Assembly: GCA_017458125.1 (NCBI GenBank)
Contig: JAFTGB010000048.1
Coordinates: 1-64,000 of the forward strand
Origin: Prevotella sp.
Lineage (GTDB): Bacteria > Bacteroidota > Bacteroidia > Bacteroidales > Bacteroidaceae
Direction: 5' to 3'
Length of the DNA: 64,000 nt
Shown here: piece by piece, positions 1-7,720 of the stretch
Layout: each line of letters opens with the position of its first letter
Numbering within the stretch: position 1 is the stretch's first letter
Made by a program: the position numbers and the translations under genes
Notes under the pieces: model-generated
The model's input: the letters and a program-made list of their open reading frames with translations, nothing else
Told to the model about the DNA's origin: nothing
Database searches by the model: none

Positions 1-6
1 ATTAAT

Positions 7-118
7 TCCTCCCCTTGGAAAGGGGAGGTTAGGAGGGGTTGATTTCATCGACGAATATATTATATTTACCTGCGAATTATCAACCACCCCCAGCCCCTCC
101 TTTCCAAGGAGGGGAGTT
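7..118. repeat. Imperfect inverted-repeat element, C/G-rich arms
   Basis: The arms at about 7-43 and 79-118 are imperfect reverse complements, both built on a CCTTGGAAAGG core with flanking CCCC/GGGG runs and ending in GTTGAT/ATCAAC. They enclose about 35 bases of AT-rich sequence. Similar elements recur between genes in Bacteroidetes genomes, as far as I know; here it may be a mobile palindromic repeat or a transcription end for a gene left of the window. Confidence 0.6.
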
Positions 119-170
119 AGCTACATTTTGACACACCCTCGGCAGTAATTACATTTCTAATACTGATTAC

Positions 171-216
171 AATAATTCTGATGGTCAGAATTTTCATGCT
201 GACCATCAGAATTATT
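171..216. repeat. Perfect 18-bp hairpin
   Basis: Arms 171-188 and 199-216 are exact reverse complements (AATAATTCTGATGGTCAG on the left) around a 10-base loop. There is no T-run long enough for a convincing terminator. The rest of 217-345 is AT-rich and I see no gene in it; it lies downstream of the minus-strand gene that ends at 346. Confidence 0.7.
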
Positions 217-345
217 ATTAAAACCATGTTATGATAACGTCTATATCAAAAATGTTTGCCGAATGCAAAGTTACTGACTTATTTTGATATAACCAGATTA
301 ATCTGTTAAAAATAATCGGAAGAACCGGTCCCATAACTCATTCAT

Positions 346-777
346 CTAATGCCTGACGTTGATATCTATCTCCTGACGTGTTCGTGAATCATATTGGTTG
401 CCGCGGGTCCTGTAGTTACCGGGACGACCATCGACGGTGATACGCAAAATACGCTTGCCCTTCTTCAGAAAATCGAAACGAGGATCAATGAGTCGGTCGC
501 AATTGAACTTACGTGAGGCTTCCACTTCTGCCAATTGCTTGGCTTCGTCAAGCGAGAGTTTACGGAGTTTCTGCTTTCCCTCTGGGGTGGAGATATCGAT
601 GGTGTAAGTGATGCGGTCGCCAACGGGCAACAAGTCGTAGCTGTTGTAGCTGTTACCTCTTACATCGACCCCCATGTTTGTGGAATAGCCGCCAGCACCA
701 GTGCGTGTGCTGCTGCAAGAGCAGATGGTCAATATCATTGTGACAGCAAAAGCCCGCAGGAATATTCTCTTTTTCAT
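346..777 (-). CDS. Small putative lipoprotein, unknown function
   Basis: A 143-residue protein with a basic N-terminus, a hydrophobic stretch and a Cys at about position 21 in the context T-I-C-S-C, which is an acceptable but not ideal lipobox. The mature part has a lysine/arginine-rich middle and no domain I recognise. Codon use looks genuine. It lies 13 bases downstream of another small envelope gene on the same strand and is probably co-transcribed with it. An envelope location is inferred from the N-terminus only. Confidence 0.6.
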   Translation of the reverse strand: MKKRIFLRAFAVTMILTICSCSSTRTGAGGYSTNMGVDVRGNSYNSYDLLPVGDRITYTIDISTPEGKQKLRKLSLDEAKQLAEVEASRKFNCDRLIDPRFDFLKKGKRILRITVDGRPGNYRTRGNQYDSRTRQEIDINVRH

Positions 778-790
778 AATCTGAGTTCAT

Positions 791-1477
791 TTAAAAGTTG
801 TAACGTAAGCCGAGACCAAGGGTGTTATTACCAAACATGCGATTAGTATCTGTATGGATAGAAAGCATATCAAAACCAACTGACAATGATGTGCCATCGG
901 AGAAATTCACTTCTCTCTTATAAATAGATGTGGCCTGCAGAGTTTTATCAAGCTTTTTCTTTTGGTAATTTGCTATTAATAAAACACTTGTTGTACCCAA
1001 AACGCCAGCACCAATACAAGGCAAAGCAAAAGGTAGGGCATCATCTATTTCTTTTGATCCATATATTGCAAAGATTACAATACCTGCCGCAACAAGAGAG
1101 CCGCCTCCTATCCAACCGATAGTTCTCAACCTTTTAACTTTTTTATAAGGACTATTTGCGGCATTATCAAGTTGAAGCAGTGCTCTATCATTATATTGCT
1201 GCACGCCGTCATTTTGATTCCCTGGTGAATAAAGATTCTCTCCAGCCTCAGCAAAACTGACCTTTTTGCCACTTTCATAATTGATGGATGAAGCATCAGA
1301 GCGGTTCATCACGTAGTTGGAACCATTAAGGTCTGACCATTTTTTGTAGACGATCTCTGAAGAAGTGAGTTCCACAACACGACATACAACCGTTGAGCCG
1401 TCTTTCTTCACGATGACATCCTGTGCGTAGGCTGTAGCAGAGCACAAGAGCATAAACAAAACTAATAAATGTTTCAT
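791..1477 (-). CDS. Secreted/membrane protein of unknown function
   Basis: A 228-residue protein. I chose the ATG at 1477 because it opens a clean signal peptide (MKHLLVLFMLLCSATAYAQ); the longer frame to 1600 starts inside a structured leader. The N-terminal 60 residues resemble the DGSTVVCRVVELTSSEIVY type of domain common in small Bacteroidales exported proteins. Residues about 118-170 hold two hydrophobic segments in a row, and the C-terminus (LGLGLRYNF) ends like an outer-membrane strand. The function is unknown. The gene is preceded by a leader of about 250 bases with strong secondary structure. Confidence 0.65.
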   Translation of the reverse strand: MKHLLVLFMLLCSATAYAQDVIVKKDGSTVVCRVVELTSSEIVYKKWSDLNGSNYVMNRSDASSINYESGKKVSFAEAGENLYSPGNQNDGVQQYNDRALLQLDNAANSPYKKVKRLRTIGWIGGGSLVAAGIVIFAIYGSKEIDDALPFALPCIGAGVLGTTSVLLIANYQKKKLDKTLQATSIYKREVNFSDGTSLSVGFDMLSIHTDTNRMFGNNTLGLGLRYNF

Positions 1478-1540
1478 AATCACTATTGTTTTAAAGTTAA
1501 TACTAATATTCTCATCTTCAGCAGCAAGCACTGACTTATA

Positions 1541-1731
1541 GACATAAGAAAAGTGCAGACCCGCCATACTCTCATCCAGGTCTACCACAACCTCTAACAA
1601 TCTATGGAGAAATCTGCACTTTATAGGTGCAGCTCCAATGATTGTTAGATTATGCTCTTAATTCTCTTGTTCGAGGTGGTAGTTCGGATGAGAGATTTGA
1701 GCAAATAAAAATGTTTGTGCACCGAAGGAAC
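1541..1731 (-). ncRNA. Structured leader or non-coding RNA, rod-shaped
   Basis: Read on the minus strand from a promoter box at 1738-1745, the RNA folds into one long rod. Pairs are 1686-1694 with 1569-1577 (9 bp), about 1673-1682 with 1582-1594 (imperfect), 1640-1649 with 1593-1602 (10 bp), 1633-1636 with 1606-1609, and 1627-1632 with 1614-1619 closing a 7-base loop. One large one-sided bulge (about 1650-1672) interrupts it. Bases 1551-1559 (followed by U-rich sequence) are also complementary to 1613-1621 and could compete with the apical hairpin. It is either a regulated leader of the gene starting at 1477 or a free RNA; the shape recalls 6S RNA, but I cannot show homology. Confidence 0.45.
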
Positions 1732-1737
1732 ACGGCG

Positions 1738-1745
1738 CAAAGATA
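1738..1745 (-). promoter_or_regulatory. Promoter -7 box TATCTTTG
   Basis: It matches the Bacteroidetes -7 consensus TAnnTTTG, with a TTGG 18 bases upstream in place of the -33 TTTG. It would start the structured RNA that runs to the gene at 1477. Confidence 0.6.
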
Positions 1746-1890
1746 CGAAAATAAGTTGAATTACCAATAAAAAGAAACAAGAATTTTGCAAAAAGCCCCA
1801 CTTACCCACTCATTTGCTGAATACAGACGAATGACTGGTTGGAGAAAAAATCCATTTAATCCTTACAATCCGCATCACACGGGGGCCATC

Positions 1891-1963
1891 ACACGGGGTC
1901 TGTCCTAGGGGTGTTAAGTTAACTCGTATTTTTAACTTAACACCCTAGGTCTGTCCCCCTGTG
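1891..1963. repeat. Long palindromic element (REP-like)
   Basis: The inner arms 1904-1922 and 1932-1949 (CCTAGGGGTGTTAAGTTAA and its complement, one extra G on the left) surround a 9-base loop. The outer flanks, GGGGTCTGTCC and GTCTGTCCCCC, extend the symmetry. The resemblance to repeats mobilised by REP-associated transposases is a guess from the GTCTGTCCCC core. No transposase is seen nearby. Confidence 0.6.
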
Positions 1964-2056
1964 AGCCTGAGCTCCTGCCTCTGAGGGTAAAAGGATGGCG
2001 ACGCTTCGGTGCGAGAGCCGTGGTGTCGGGGTTTGAGGACCGTGAGAACTCGCTTT

Positions 2057-2137
2057 CGCCTGTACGCAAAATAGTCTCGCCTGCACGCAAAACACCTTGC
2101 GCCTATACGCAAAAATTCCTCGACTTAACGCAAAATA
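2057..2137. repeat. Tandem array A, four units of 21-22 bp
   Basis: Units start at 2057, 2078, 2100 and 2121. The shared part is CGCCTGYACGCAAAA (the last unit diverges to CGACTTAACGCAAAA), followed by about 6 variable bases. The array sits just downstream of the minus-strand ATPase gene that ends at 2178. The open frame 1937-2233 that crosses it is a repeat artefact. Confidence 0.7.
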
Positions 2138-2177
2138 AGACGGATTGTAGCAGAAAACATCAGCAGATAAGACCTCT

Positions 2178-3542
2178 TTAAAGCCCAGTAATATCAAACT
2201 TGTAAACTTTCTCTTCAGCTTGAACCTGTTCAAAAAAGGTTATCATGTAGATCGGATAGTAAATAACTCTGCCCTTTGTCTGCACATTCTCTTGACAGAA
2301 CACATAAGCCATGGGCACGGCATATTCTTCATTCTCCATCACATTGGAAAGTGCATTGTGCCGTTCATAGTCTTTACCTGACTTAACTTCTATCGGCAGT
2401 ATGTTGCCTGCATACTCAACCACAAAGTCCAACTCTCCTTGTTTCTTGCTGTTGAAATAGTATAGTGAATGCTGCTGTGCCTCAGAGAAACCATGAGCAT
2501 AGAGTTCTTGAGCGACAAGATTTTCAAAGACTGAGCCAAAATTGATGTTCGGATTCGGACTGAGCAATCTTGTCTGAACGTTCCCTCCATACATGGCAGC
2601 AAGCAGTCCTACGTCGTTGAGAAAAAGTTTAAACAGGTTTCGCTGCTTGTTCAAAAGCAGAGGTACTCGGGGTTCCTCGACATTGTATGCAGGGATAGCC
2701 ACGCCTGCATCCCTCAGCCATAAAAAACTGTCCTCGTATTTGCTGAACCGTGCCTTTTCATTGAGTTCTTTAAGAATAAAACGTTTGTTTTTTGCATTCA
2801 ACTCGGATGGTATCAGGTCGTAAATCTCTTCTATCTGCAACTTATGGTTATGGTCGTATTTGGTGATATCTCTCTTATAGGTGCGAATGATTCCACGCTG
2901 TTCTTCATACACTCTGCGCAGGTTGTTTGTGTCAAGATACTTTTGAACTGCCGCAGGCATACCACCAACAATTAGATACAGCCGAATGGCTTCCAGCATT
3001 TTCTTGTGAATAAAGTCATCAACAGGCTTCTTCTCCTCAAAACATGTTCGCAAATGACTAATGACATCTGCACCAATGCCAATTGCCTCAAAAAACTCCA
3101 AAAGGTCAAGGGGATACATTTCTATCTCATCCACATATCCAACAGGCACACTACGCAGGTCATCCAACTCAACACCAAGCAAAGAGCCACTCATCACATA
3201 CTTGTAACTGCCCTCGTCCACAAGGAACTTGATAGCCGTTACTATCTCCTTACACTCCTGCACTTCATCGAAGAATATCAACGTCTTTCCTGGCATCAAT
3301 GGCTTTTTTGTGAAGGCAGACAGTCGCAACAGCAAATTTTTTGCACCTCTTTGTTCGCTGAACAGTTCAACGGCATCTGGTTGTTCTACGAAGTTGATTT
3401 CGACAACACTGTCAAAACATTCCTTGCCAACCTTTCGAATGGAAAAGGTCTTGCCGACTTGTCTGGCTCCTGTTACCAACAGAGAACGCTTGTCGTTAAG
3501 CAGAAAGTTACGTATTAGCTCGTCAGCTTTGCGTTTTACCAT
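2178..3542 (-). CDS. AAA_14 ATPase with DUF4143-type nuclease-like C-terminus
   Basis: A 454-residue protein of the large prokaryotic family combining an AAA ATPase with a C-terminal domain shaped like PD-(D/E)XK nucleases. The Walker A motif GARQVGKT is at residues 25-32 and the Walker B motif LIFFDEVQEC at about 90-99. Near the C-terminus, GELDF followed by ILPIEVKSGK fits the (D)...ExK metal site. I placed the start at the ATG at 3542 because an upstream in-frame start at 3566 lies inside the promoter box. It stands alone with its own promoter. The biological role of the family is poorly defined; no toxin or mobile-element partner is visible. Confidence 0.85.
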   Translation of the reverse strand: MVKRKADELIRNFLLNDKRSLLVTGARQVGKTFSIRKVGKECFDSVVEINFVEQPDAVELFSEQRGAKNLLLRLSAFTKKPLMPGKTLIFFDEVQECKEIVTAIKFLVDEGSYKYVMSGSLLGVELDDLRSVPVGYVDEIEMYPLDLLEFFEAIGIGADVISHLRTCFEEKKPVDDFIHKKMLEAIRLYLIVGGMPAAVQKYLDTNNLRRVYEEQRGIIRTYKRDITKYDHNHKLQIEEIYDLIPSELNAKNKRFILKELNEKARFSKYEDSFLWLRDAGVAIPAYNVEEPRVPLLLNKQRNLFKLFLNDVGLLAAMYGGNVQTRLLSPNPNINFGSVFENLVAQELYAHGFSEAQQHSLYYFNSKKQGELDFVVEYAGNILPIEVKSGKDYERHNALSNVMENEEYAVPMAYVFCQENVQTKGRVIYYPIYMITFFEQVQAEEKVYKFDITGL

Positions 3543-3563
3543 ATCAACATGTCCTTGTGAGCG

Positions 3564-3571
3564 CAAAGATA
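3564..3571 (-). promoter_or_regulatory. Promoter -7 box TATCTTTG
   Basis: The box lies 21 bases upstream of the ATPase ATG at 3542 and fixes that start, because the longer frame would begin inside the box. Confidence 0.6.
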
Positions 3572-3739
3572 CAATATTTTACTTAAATACAAGCACAAAT
3601 ACCAAACAAAATACACTTTTCCAACACAAATAATTAGGTTTTCTTACACTTTTCCAATTTATTATTAATACAAAAATTACGTTTTTCCAAGATATGAAGA
3701 GGATGTTTTCGATGATTTGTTGCATTACTATGGCCACTG

Positions 3740-3807
3740 ATGCTGATGACGAAAATTCTGACCATTAGAAATAAAATTCCCACCATGGGAATTTTTGTAA
3801 TCAGCAT
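3740..3807. repeat. Nested hairpin upstream of the phosphatase-pectinase gene
   Basis: The outer arms ATGCTGAT (3740-3747) and ATCAGCAT (3800-3807) enclose a perfect inner hairpin, AAAATTCCCA (3773-3782) and its complement (3786-3795), with a 3-base loop. The AT-rich stretch from 3572 to 3896 contains no other feature that I can support; the reading frame 3634-3924 (minus) is composition-driven. Confidence 0.5.
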
Positions 3808-3896
3808 AAAAATGACTTTTCCTGAATAAAACATCAAATAATGATGAATTTTAGTTAAAGAAAACACTTTGTAGTGTGTCTTTTCAAAAAAAGTTG

Positions 3897-3904
3897 TACT
3901 TTTG
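3897..3904 (+). promoter_or_regulatory. Promoter -7 box TACTTTTG
   Basis: It fits TAnnTTTG and lies 26 bases upstream of the ATG at 3931. Confidence 0.55.
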
Positions 3905-3930
3905 TCTGCTAAACTTAACAACAAGGGAAT

Positions 3931-6657
3931 ATGAAGAAAGAAATCATGCGCCTCGGCGTCATCATGTGGACCGTTTTAGCCTCGCTGACGGCAACGGCAC
4001 AGACAGCTCGCGAGGAGATTAAAGCCAACAAGTATCTGTCTGGCAGCAACTACTTGGACTACGACCGGCAACGGACTGACAAGGCCCTGACACCGGCACC
4101 CAAGGGCTACGTGCCCTACTACATGTCGCACTACGGACGCCACGGCTCGCGCTGGCTCATCGACAGCAAGAGCTACACCAGCGTGACGGAGCCGCTGAAG
4201 AAAGCCAAGGCGGCCGGCAAGCTGACGGAGCAGGGACTGCACGTGCTGGCACAGGTGGAGCTGTTTGTGGCACAGCCCGCACCCAACTTCCCCGTGCTCG
4301 ACGGCAGCAACGGCGGCGCACAGCTGCGACTGGGCGACCTGTCGACGGTGGGCGAACGGCAGCACCACGGCATCGGACGCCGCATGGTGCAGCACTTCCC
4401 CGAGATATTCAAGGCCAAGGGTGTGGCCATTGACGCCCGCTCCACCACGGTGAACCGCTGCATCCTGTCGATGGAGGCCGAGTGCGAGGAGCTGGCTGCC
4501 GCCAACCCTTCGGCCCGCATTCACAACGACGTGAGCGACGCCCTGCAGTATTACCTGAACCAGCCGCGCTCAGGACTGGTGAAGGCCGCAGGCCGTCAGG
4601 GCCGTGAGGTGCGCCAGCAGCTCAGCGACCGGGTCAGCACCGAACGGCTGATGGGCGTGCTGTTCAACGACCAGAAGTGGGTGAAGGACAACATCGAGGC
4701 CAAGCCGCTGATACATAACCTGTTTGAAGTGGTCACCAACATGCAGAGCCACGACGGTGCCCCTGACCTCTTCGGCATCTTCACCGAAGACGAAATCTAC
4801 GAGCAGTGGCGCCAGCGCAACGTGGGCTGGTACTTAGACTACGGGGCTGCTCCCCAGACGGGCGGCGTCATGCCCTTCTCGCAGCGTAACCTGCTGCGCA
4901 ACATCATCGAGACGGCCGACACCGTCACCCAGACGCAGGCCACCCTGCGCTTCGGCCATGAGGTATGCGTGCTGCCGTTGGCCTGCCTGTTAGAGCTCGA
5001 CTCCTGCGGCATCAGCGTCAGCAACCTGGACCTGCTGGACCAGCACTGGCGCAACTACCGCATATTCCCCATGGGCTGCAACATCCAGTTGGTGTTCTAC
5101 CGCCCGACCAAGGGCAAGGGCGACATCCTGGTCAAGGCACTGCTCAACGAGCGCGAGGCCTCGCTGCCGGTCAAGACCAGCCAGTACCCCTACTACCGCT
5201 GGAGCGACCTGCGCCAGTATTACTTAGACAAGCTGAACGCCTACGACGCCCGCGAGGCAGCAGCCAACCTGCCCGTCATCGAACCGAGGTACACCAAATA
5301 CTACACCAACCTGCCCGTTGACGTGAAGGCCGTCACGCGTCCCGTCATCCCTGCCAACGAAATCAACCTCAAGGAGGTGGGCGGCGTGGCCGACGGACTG
5401 ACACTCAACACCGAGGCCTTTGCCAAAGGCATAAGCCGCCTGCAGAAGCAGGGCGGCGGCCGTCTGACCGTGCCCGAGGGTGTGTGGCTGACGGGCCCCA
5501 TCTCGCTGAAAGACAACATCGAGCTGCACCTGAACAAGAACGCCATCATCGTCTTCTCGCCCGACAAGTCGCTCTACGTCGACCCCACGGGCAAGTCCAG
5601 CCGCGTCTTTGCAGGCATACGTGCCTCGAAGCGTAAGAACATCGCCATCACCGGCGAGGGCATCATCGACGGCAACGGCGAACACTGGCGCCCCGTTAAG
5701 CGCTCCAAGGTAAGCGACGTGGAGTGGAAGCAGTACCACGACATCGTGGGTGGCGTGGACAAGGACAAGGGACAGCTCTTCTACCCGTGGGACGCCAAGG
5801 CCGGATACCCCAACATCTGCAAGACGCCCGAGGAGCAGGACAAGATGCGCAATGACCTCATCCGCTTCACCGACTGCGAGAACGTGCTCATCGAGGGCGT
5901 CACCGTGCAGAACTCGCCTAAGTTCCACGTCCACCCGCTCAACTGCCGCAACGTCATCGTTGACGGTGTCACCGTGCGCTGCCCGTGGAACGCCCAGAAC
6001 GGCGATGCCATCGACTTCAGCGACGTCAACGTGGGACTCATCGTCAACTGCACCGTCGACGCCGGCGACGACGGACTGTGCATGAAGAGCGGGAGCTTCA
6101 AGCCCAAGTCGCCCGCCAACGGATGCGAGGACATCGTCATTCAGGACAACACCGTCTACCACGCACACGGAGCCTTCGTCTTAGGCAGCGAGACCATCAG
6201 CGGCATGCGCCGCATCGTGGTGCGCCACAACCGCTTCAGCGGCACCGACACGGGACTGCGCTTCAAGAGCGGCATCGGACGCGGTGGCAAGACGGAACAG
6301 CTCTACATCTCGGACATCGTCATGACCGACATCAAGGACGAGGCCATCGTCTTCCAGTGCGACTACGTCGACCGCCCGGCAGGCAGCGACCCCAACAAGG
6401 TGCCTACCTACACCGAGGAGCAGCGTAAGTCGGCACCCGACTTCCAGGACATCCACATCAGCAACGTCACCTGCCGGGGCACCCGCACCGCCATTCGTGC
6501 AGGCGGCATACTCGGACTGGACTGCGTCCACGACATCGACATCAGCAACTCGACCATCATCTACCACAAGACGGCAACGCAAGTCGACGAGCAGACCGCC
6601 CGCCTCAACATCCAGAACGTCAAGCTGGTGAAGGAGGAGGCAAGAGACGAGAAATAA
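3931..6657 (+). CDS. Secreted fusion: histidine phosphatase + GH28 polygalacturonase
   Basis: A 908-residue protein with a signal peptide (cleavage after about Q24). Residues about 30-470 form a branch-2 histidine phosphatase (phytase/MINPP type): RHG at 70-72 with catalytic His71, and HE at 343-344 in the position of the proton-donor motif. Residues about 485-905 form a right-handed beta-helix GH28 (polygalacturonase) domain with the usual catalytic pieces: D692 and D695 in NGDAIDF, DD at 713-714, HG at 746-747 and RFK at 777-779. So one polypeptide should carry a phosphomonoesterase, possibly acting on phytate, and a pectin-cleaving activity, probably in the periplasm or at the surface. The frame is uninterrupted across the junction, so this is a true fusion. 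Substrates are inferred. Confidence 0.88.
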   Translation: MKKEIMRLGVIMWTVLASLTATAQTAREEIKANKYLSGSNYLDYDRQRTDKALTPAPKGYVPYYMSHYGRHGSRWLIDSKSYTSVTEPLKKAKAAGKLTEQGLHVLAQVELFVAQPAPNFPVLDGSNGGAQLRLGDLSTVGERQHHGIGRRMVQHFPEIFKAKGVAIDARSTTVNRCILSMEAECEELAAANPSARIHNDVSDALQYYLNQPRSGLVKAAGRQGREVRQQLSDRVSTERLMGVLFNDQKWVKDNIEAKPLIHNLFEVVTNMQSHDGAPDLFGIFTEDEIYEQWRQRNVGWYLDYGAAPQTGGVMPFSQRNLLRNIIETADTVTQTQATLRFGHEVCVLPLACLLELDSCGISVSNLDLLDQHWRNYRIFPMGCNIQLVFYRPTKGKGDILVKALLNEREASLPVKTSQYPYYRWSDLRQYYLDKLNAYDAREAAANLPVIEPRYTKYYTNLPVDVKAVTRPVIPANEINLKEVGGVADGLTLNTEAFAKGISRLQKQGGGRLTVPEGVWLTGPISLKDNIELHLNKNAIIVFSPDKSLYVDPTGKSSRVFAGIRASKRKNIAITGEGIIDGNGEHWRPVKRSKVSDVEWKQYHDIVGGVDKDKGQLFYPWDAKAGYPNICKTPEEQDKMRNDLIRFTDCENVLIEGVTVQNSPKFHVHPLNCRNVIVDGVTVRCPWNAQNGDAIDFSDVNVGLIVNCTVDAGDDGLCMKSGSFKPKSPANGCEDIVIQDNTVYHAHGAFVLGSETISGMRRIVVRHNRFSGTDTGLRFKSGIGRGGKTEQLYISDIVMTDIKDEAIVFQCDYVDRPAGSDPNKVPTYTEEQRKSAPDFQDIHISNVTCRGTRTAIRAGGILGLDCVHDIDISNSTIIYHKTATQVDEQTARLNIQNVKLVKEEARDEK

Positions 6658-6685
6658 GAAGCAAGAGGCAAGAAGCAAGAGGCAA
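6658..6685 (+). repeat. Perfect 14-bp tandem duplication
   Basis: GAAGCAAGAGGCAA is repeated exactly twice directly after the stop codon at 6657, and related purine-rich sequence precedes the stop. It looks like slippage-type repeat DNA. Confidence 0.75.
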
Positions 6686-6719
6686 AAGAAATGTTGGATA
6701 AACTTTAAATATAAAAAAG

Positions 6720-7619
6720 ATGAAAAAACTATTAATGGTCAGCATCCTGCTGACAGCAGCATTCGCTGCACAGGCACAACTCAAGGTGACACCGCAGATG
6801 GCCAAAGGCATGGAAAAAAACTACAGCACTGAGGCCACCGTCAACATGCCGGGCTCGGCAGCATTCAAGATGACCAGCGACACCAAGGTCACCGTCATCG
6901 ATGCCACTGCCGACGGCTACACCGTAGAGATGCTGAACACGGCCTTCACTACCGACGCAGCTGCCGACAACATGATGGGACAGCTCATGGCCATCAGCGA
7001 AGAGACCATGAAGGGACTGGCCATACGGCTGGCACTCGACAAGGACGGCAACGTCAAGCAAATACTGAACTTCGACGAGCTGAAGAGCAAGACGGACATC
7101 ATGGCCGAGAAACTGGTGGGCGAACTCTTCAAAAAAGCTCCCCAACTGCAACAGATGATGCCCAAAGATGCCGTGCTGCAGCAAATCAAGGAGAGCGTCA
7201 CCCAGGAGAGCATACTGCGCTCACTGCAAAACACCACCAGCCCGCTGGCCCTCAGCGGCAAGACCATCATGACCGGCGCACAGGACGAATACGTGGGTGA
7301 CCAGAACATGAAGATGAAGCGCATGTACTTCGTCAACGGCAAGAACGTCACCACCAACTCCACCATGAACATGAGCAAGGACGACCTCAAGAAGTTCATC
7401 ATAGAACAGGTGGAGAAAATGGCTCCCGAACAGGCTGACATGATCAAGCAGAACATCGATGCCGTCATCGACAGCGGCATGCTGAAGTTCGACATGAGCG
7501 AGACCGCCACCTACGAGCTGCAGGACGACGGATGGGTCAAGAGCATCAAGGCCGAGAACAAGAACGAGGCCATGGGGCAGAAGTCGGTCATCAACACCGT
7601 GGTCACACTCCTTAAGTGA
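6720..7619 (+). CDS. Secreted protein of unknown function
   Basis: A 299-residue protein with a signal peptide ending in AFAAQAQ (about residue 19). The mature part is rich in Met, Lys and Asp, with alternating beta segments and helices and no cysteines or catalytic motif I recognise. It resembles the DUF6263-like exported proteins of Bacteroidales, which is only a family-level impression. It follows the phosphatase-pectinase gene by 62 bases and ends in an intrinsic terminator, so the two may form one transcription unit. A periplasmic or surface location is inferred. Confidence 0.7.
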   Translation: MKKLLMVSILLTAAFAAQAQLKVTPQMAKGMEKNYSTEATVNMPGSAAFKMTSDTKVTVIDATADGYTVEMLNTAFTTDAAADNMMGQLMAISEETMKGLAIRLALDKDGNVKQILNFDELKSKTDIMAEKLVGELFKKAPQLQQMMPKDAVLQQIKESVTQESILRSLQNTTSPLALSGKTIMTGAQDEYVGDQNMKMKRMYFVNGKNVTTNSTMNMSKDDLKKFIIEQVEKMAPEQADMIKQNIDAVIDSGMLKFDMSETATYELQDDGWVKSIKAENKNEAMGQKSVINTVVTLLK

Positions 7620-7650
7620 AGAGTTCCCAAACTCTTCACTTTTTACTTTT
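7616..7650 (+). terminator. Intrinsic terminator
   Basis: Perfect 10-bp stem GTGAAGAGTT/AACTCTTCAC with loop CCCA (7626-7629), followed by TTTTTACTTTT. The stop codon at 7617-7619 is inside the stem. Confidence 0.85.
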
Positions 7651-7665
7651 CATTTCATTTGAACG

Positions 7666-7720
7666 GTGGCGCAAACTGGGGGTATAAAGGAGTCACCTGC
7701 ATAACCCCGATTTGCGTCAC
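7666..7720 (-). terminator. Long hairpin at the end of the OmpA-family gene
   Basis: The arms 7666-7685 and 7701-7720 pair along about 20 bases with a few mismatches, around a 15-base loop. The right arm contains the stop codon of the minus-strand gene. There is no U-run after it, so it may act as an RNA 3' end or stabiliser rather than a classical terminator. Confidence 0.45.

Noticed and set aside
1937..2233. 98-codon open frame on the minus strand
   Set aside because: It is made of the tandem repeat array A and a palindrome and overlaps the ATPase 3' end.
3634..3924. 96-codon open frame on the minus strand
   Set aside because: It lies in AT-rich intergenic DNA with hairpins and an opposing promoter; codon use is not gene-like.
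5224..6168. 314-codon open frame on the minus strand
   Set aside because: Antisense to the GH28 domain with its catalytic residues; amino-acid composition is unusual (Val/Asp-rich) and no start context is seen.
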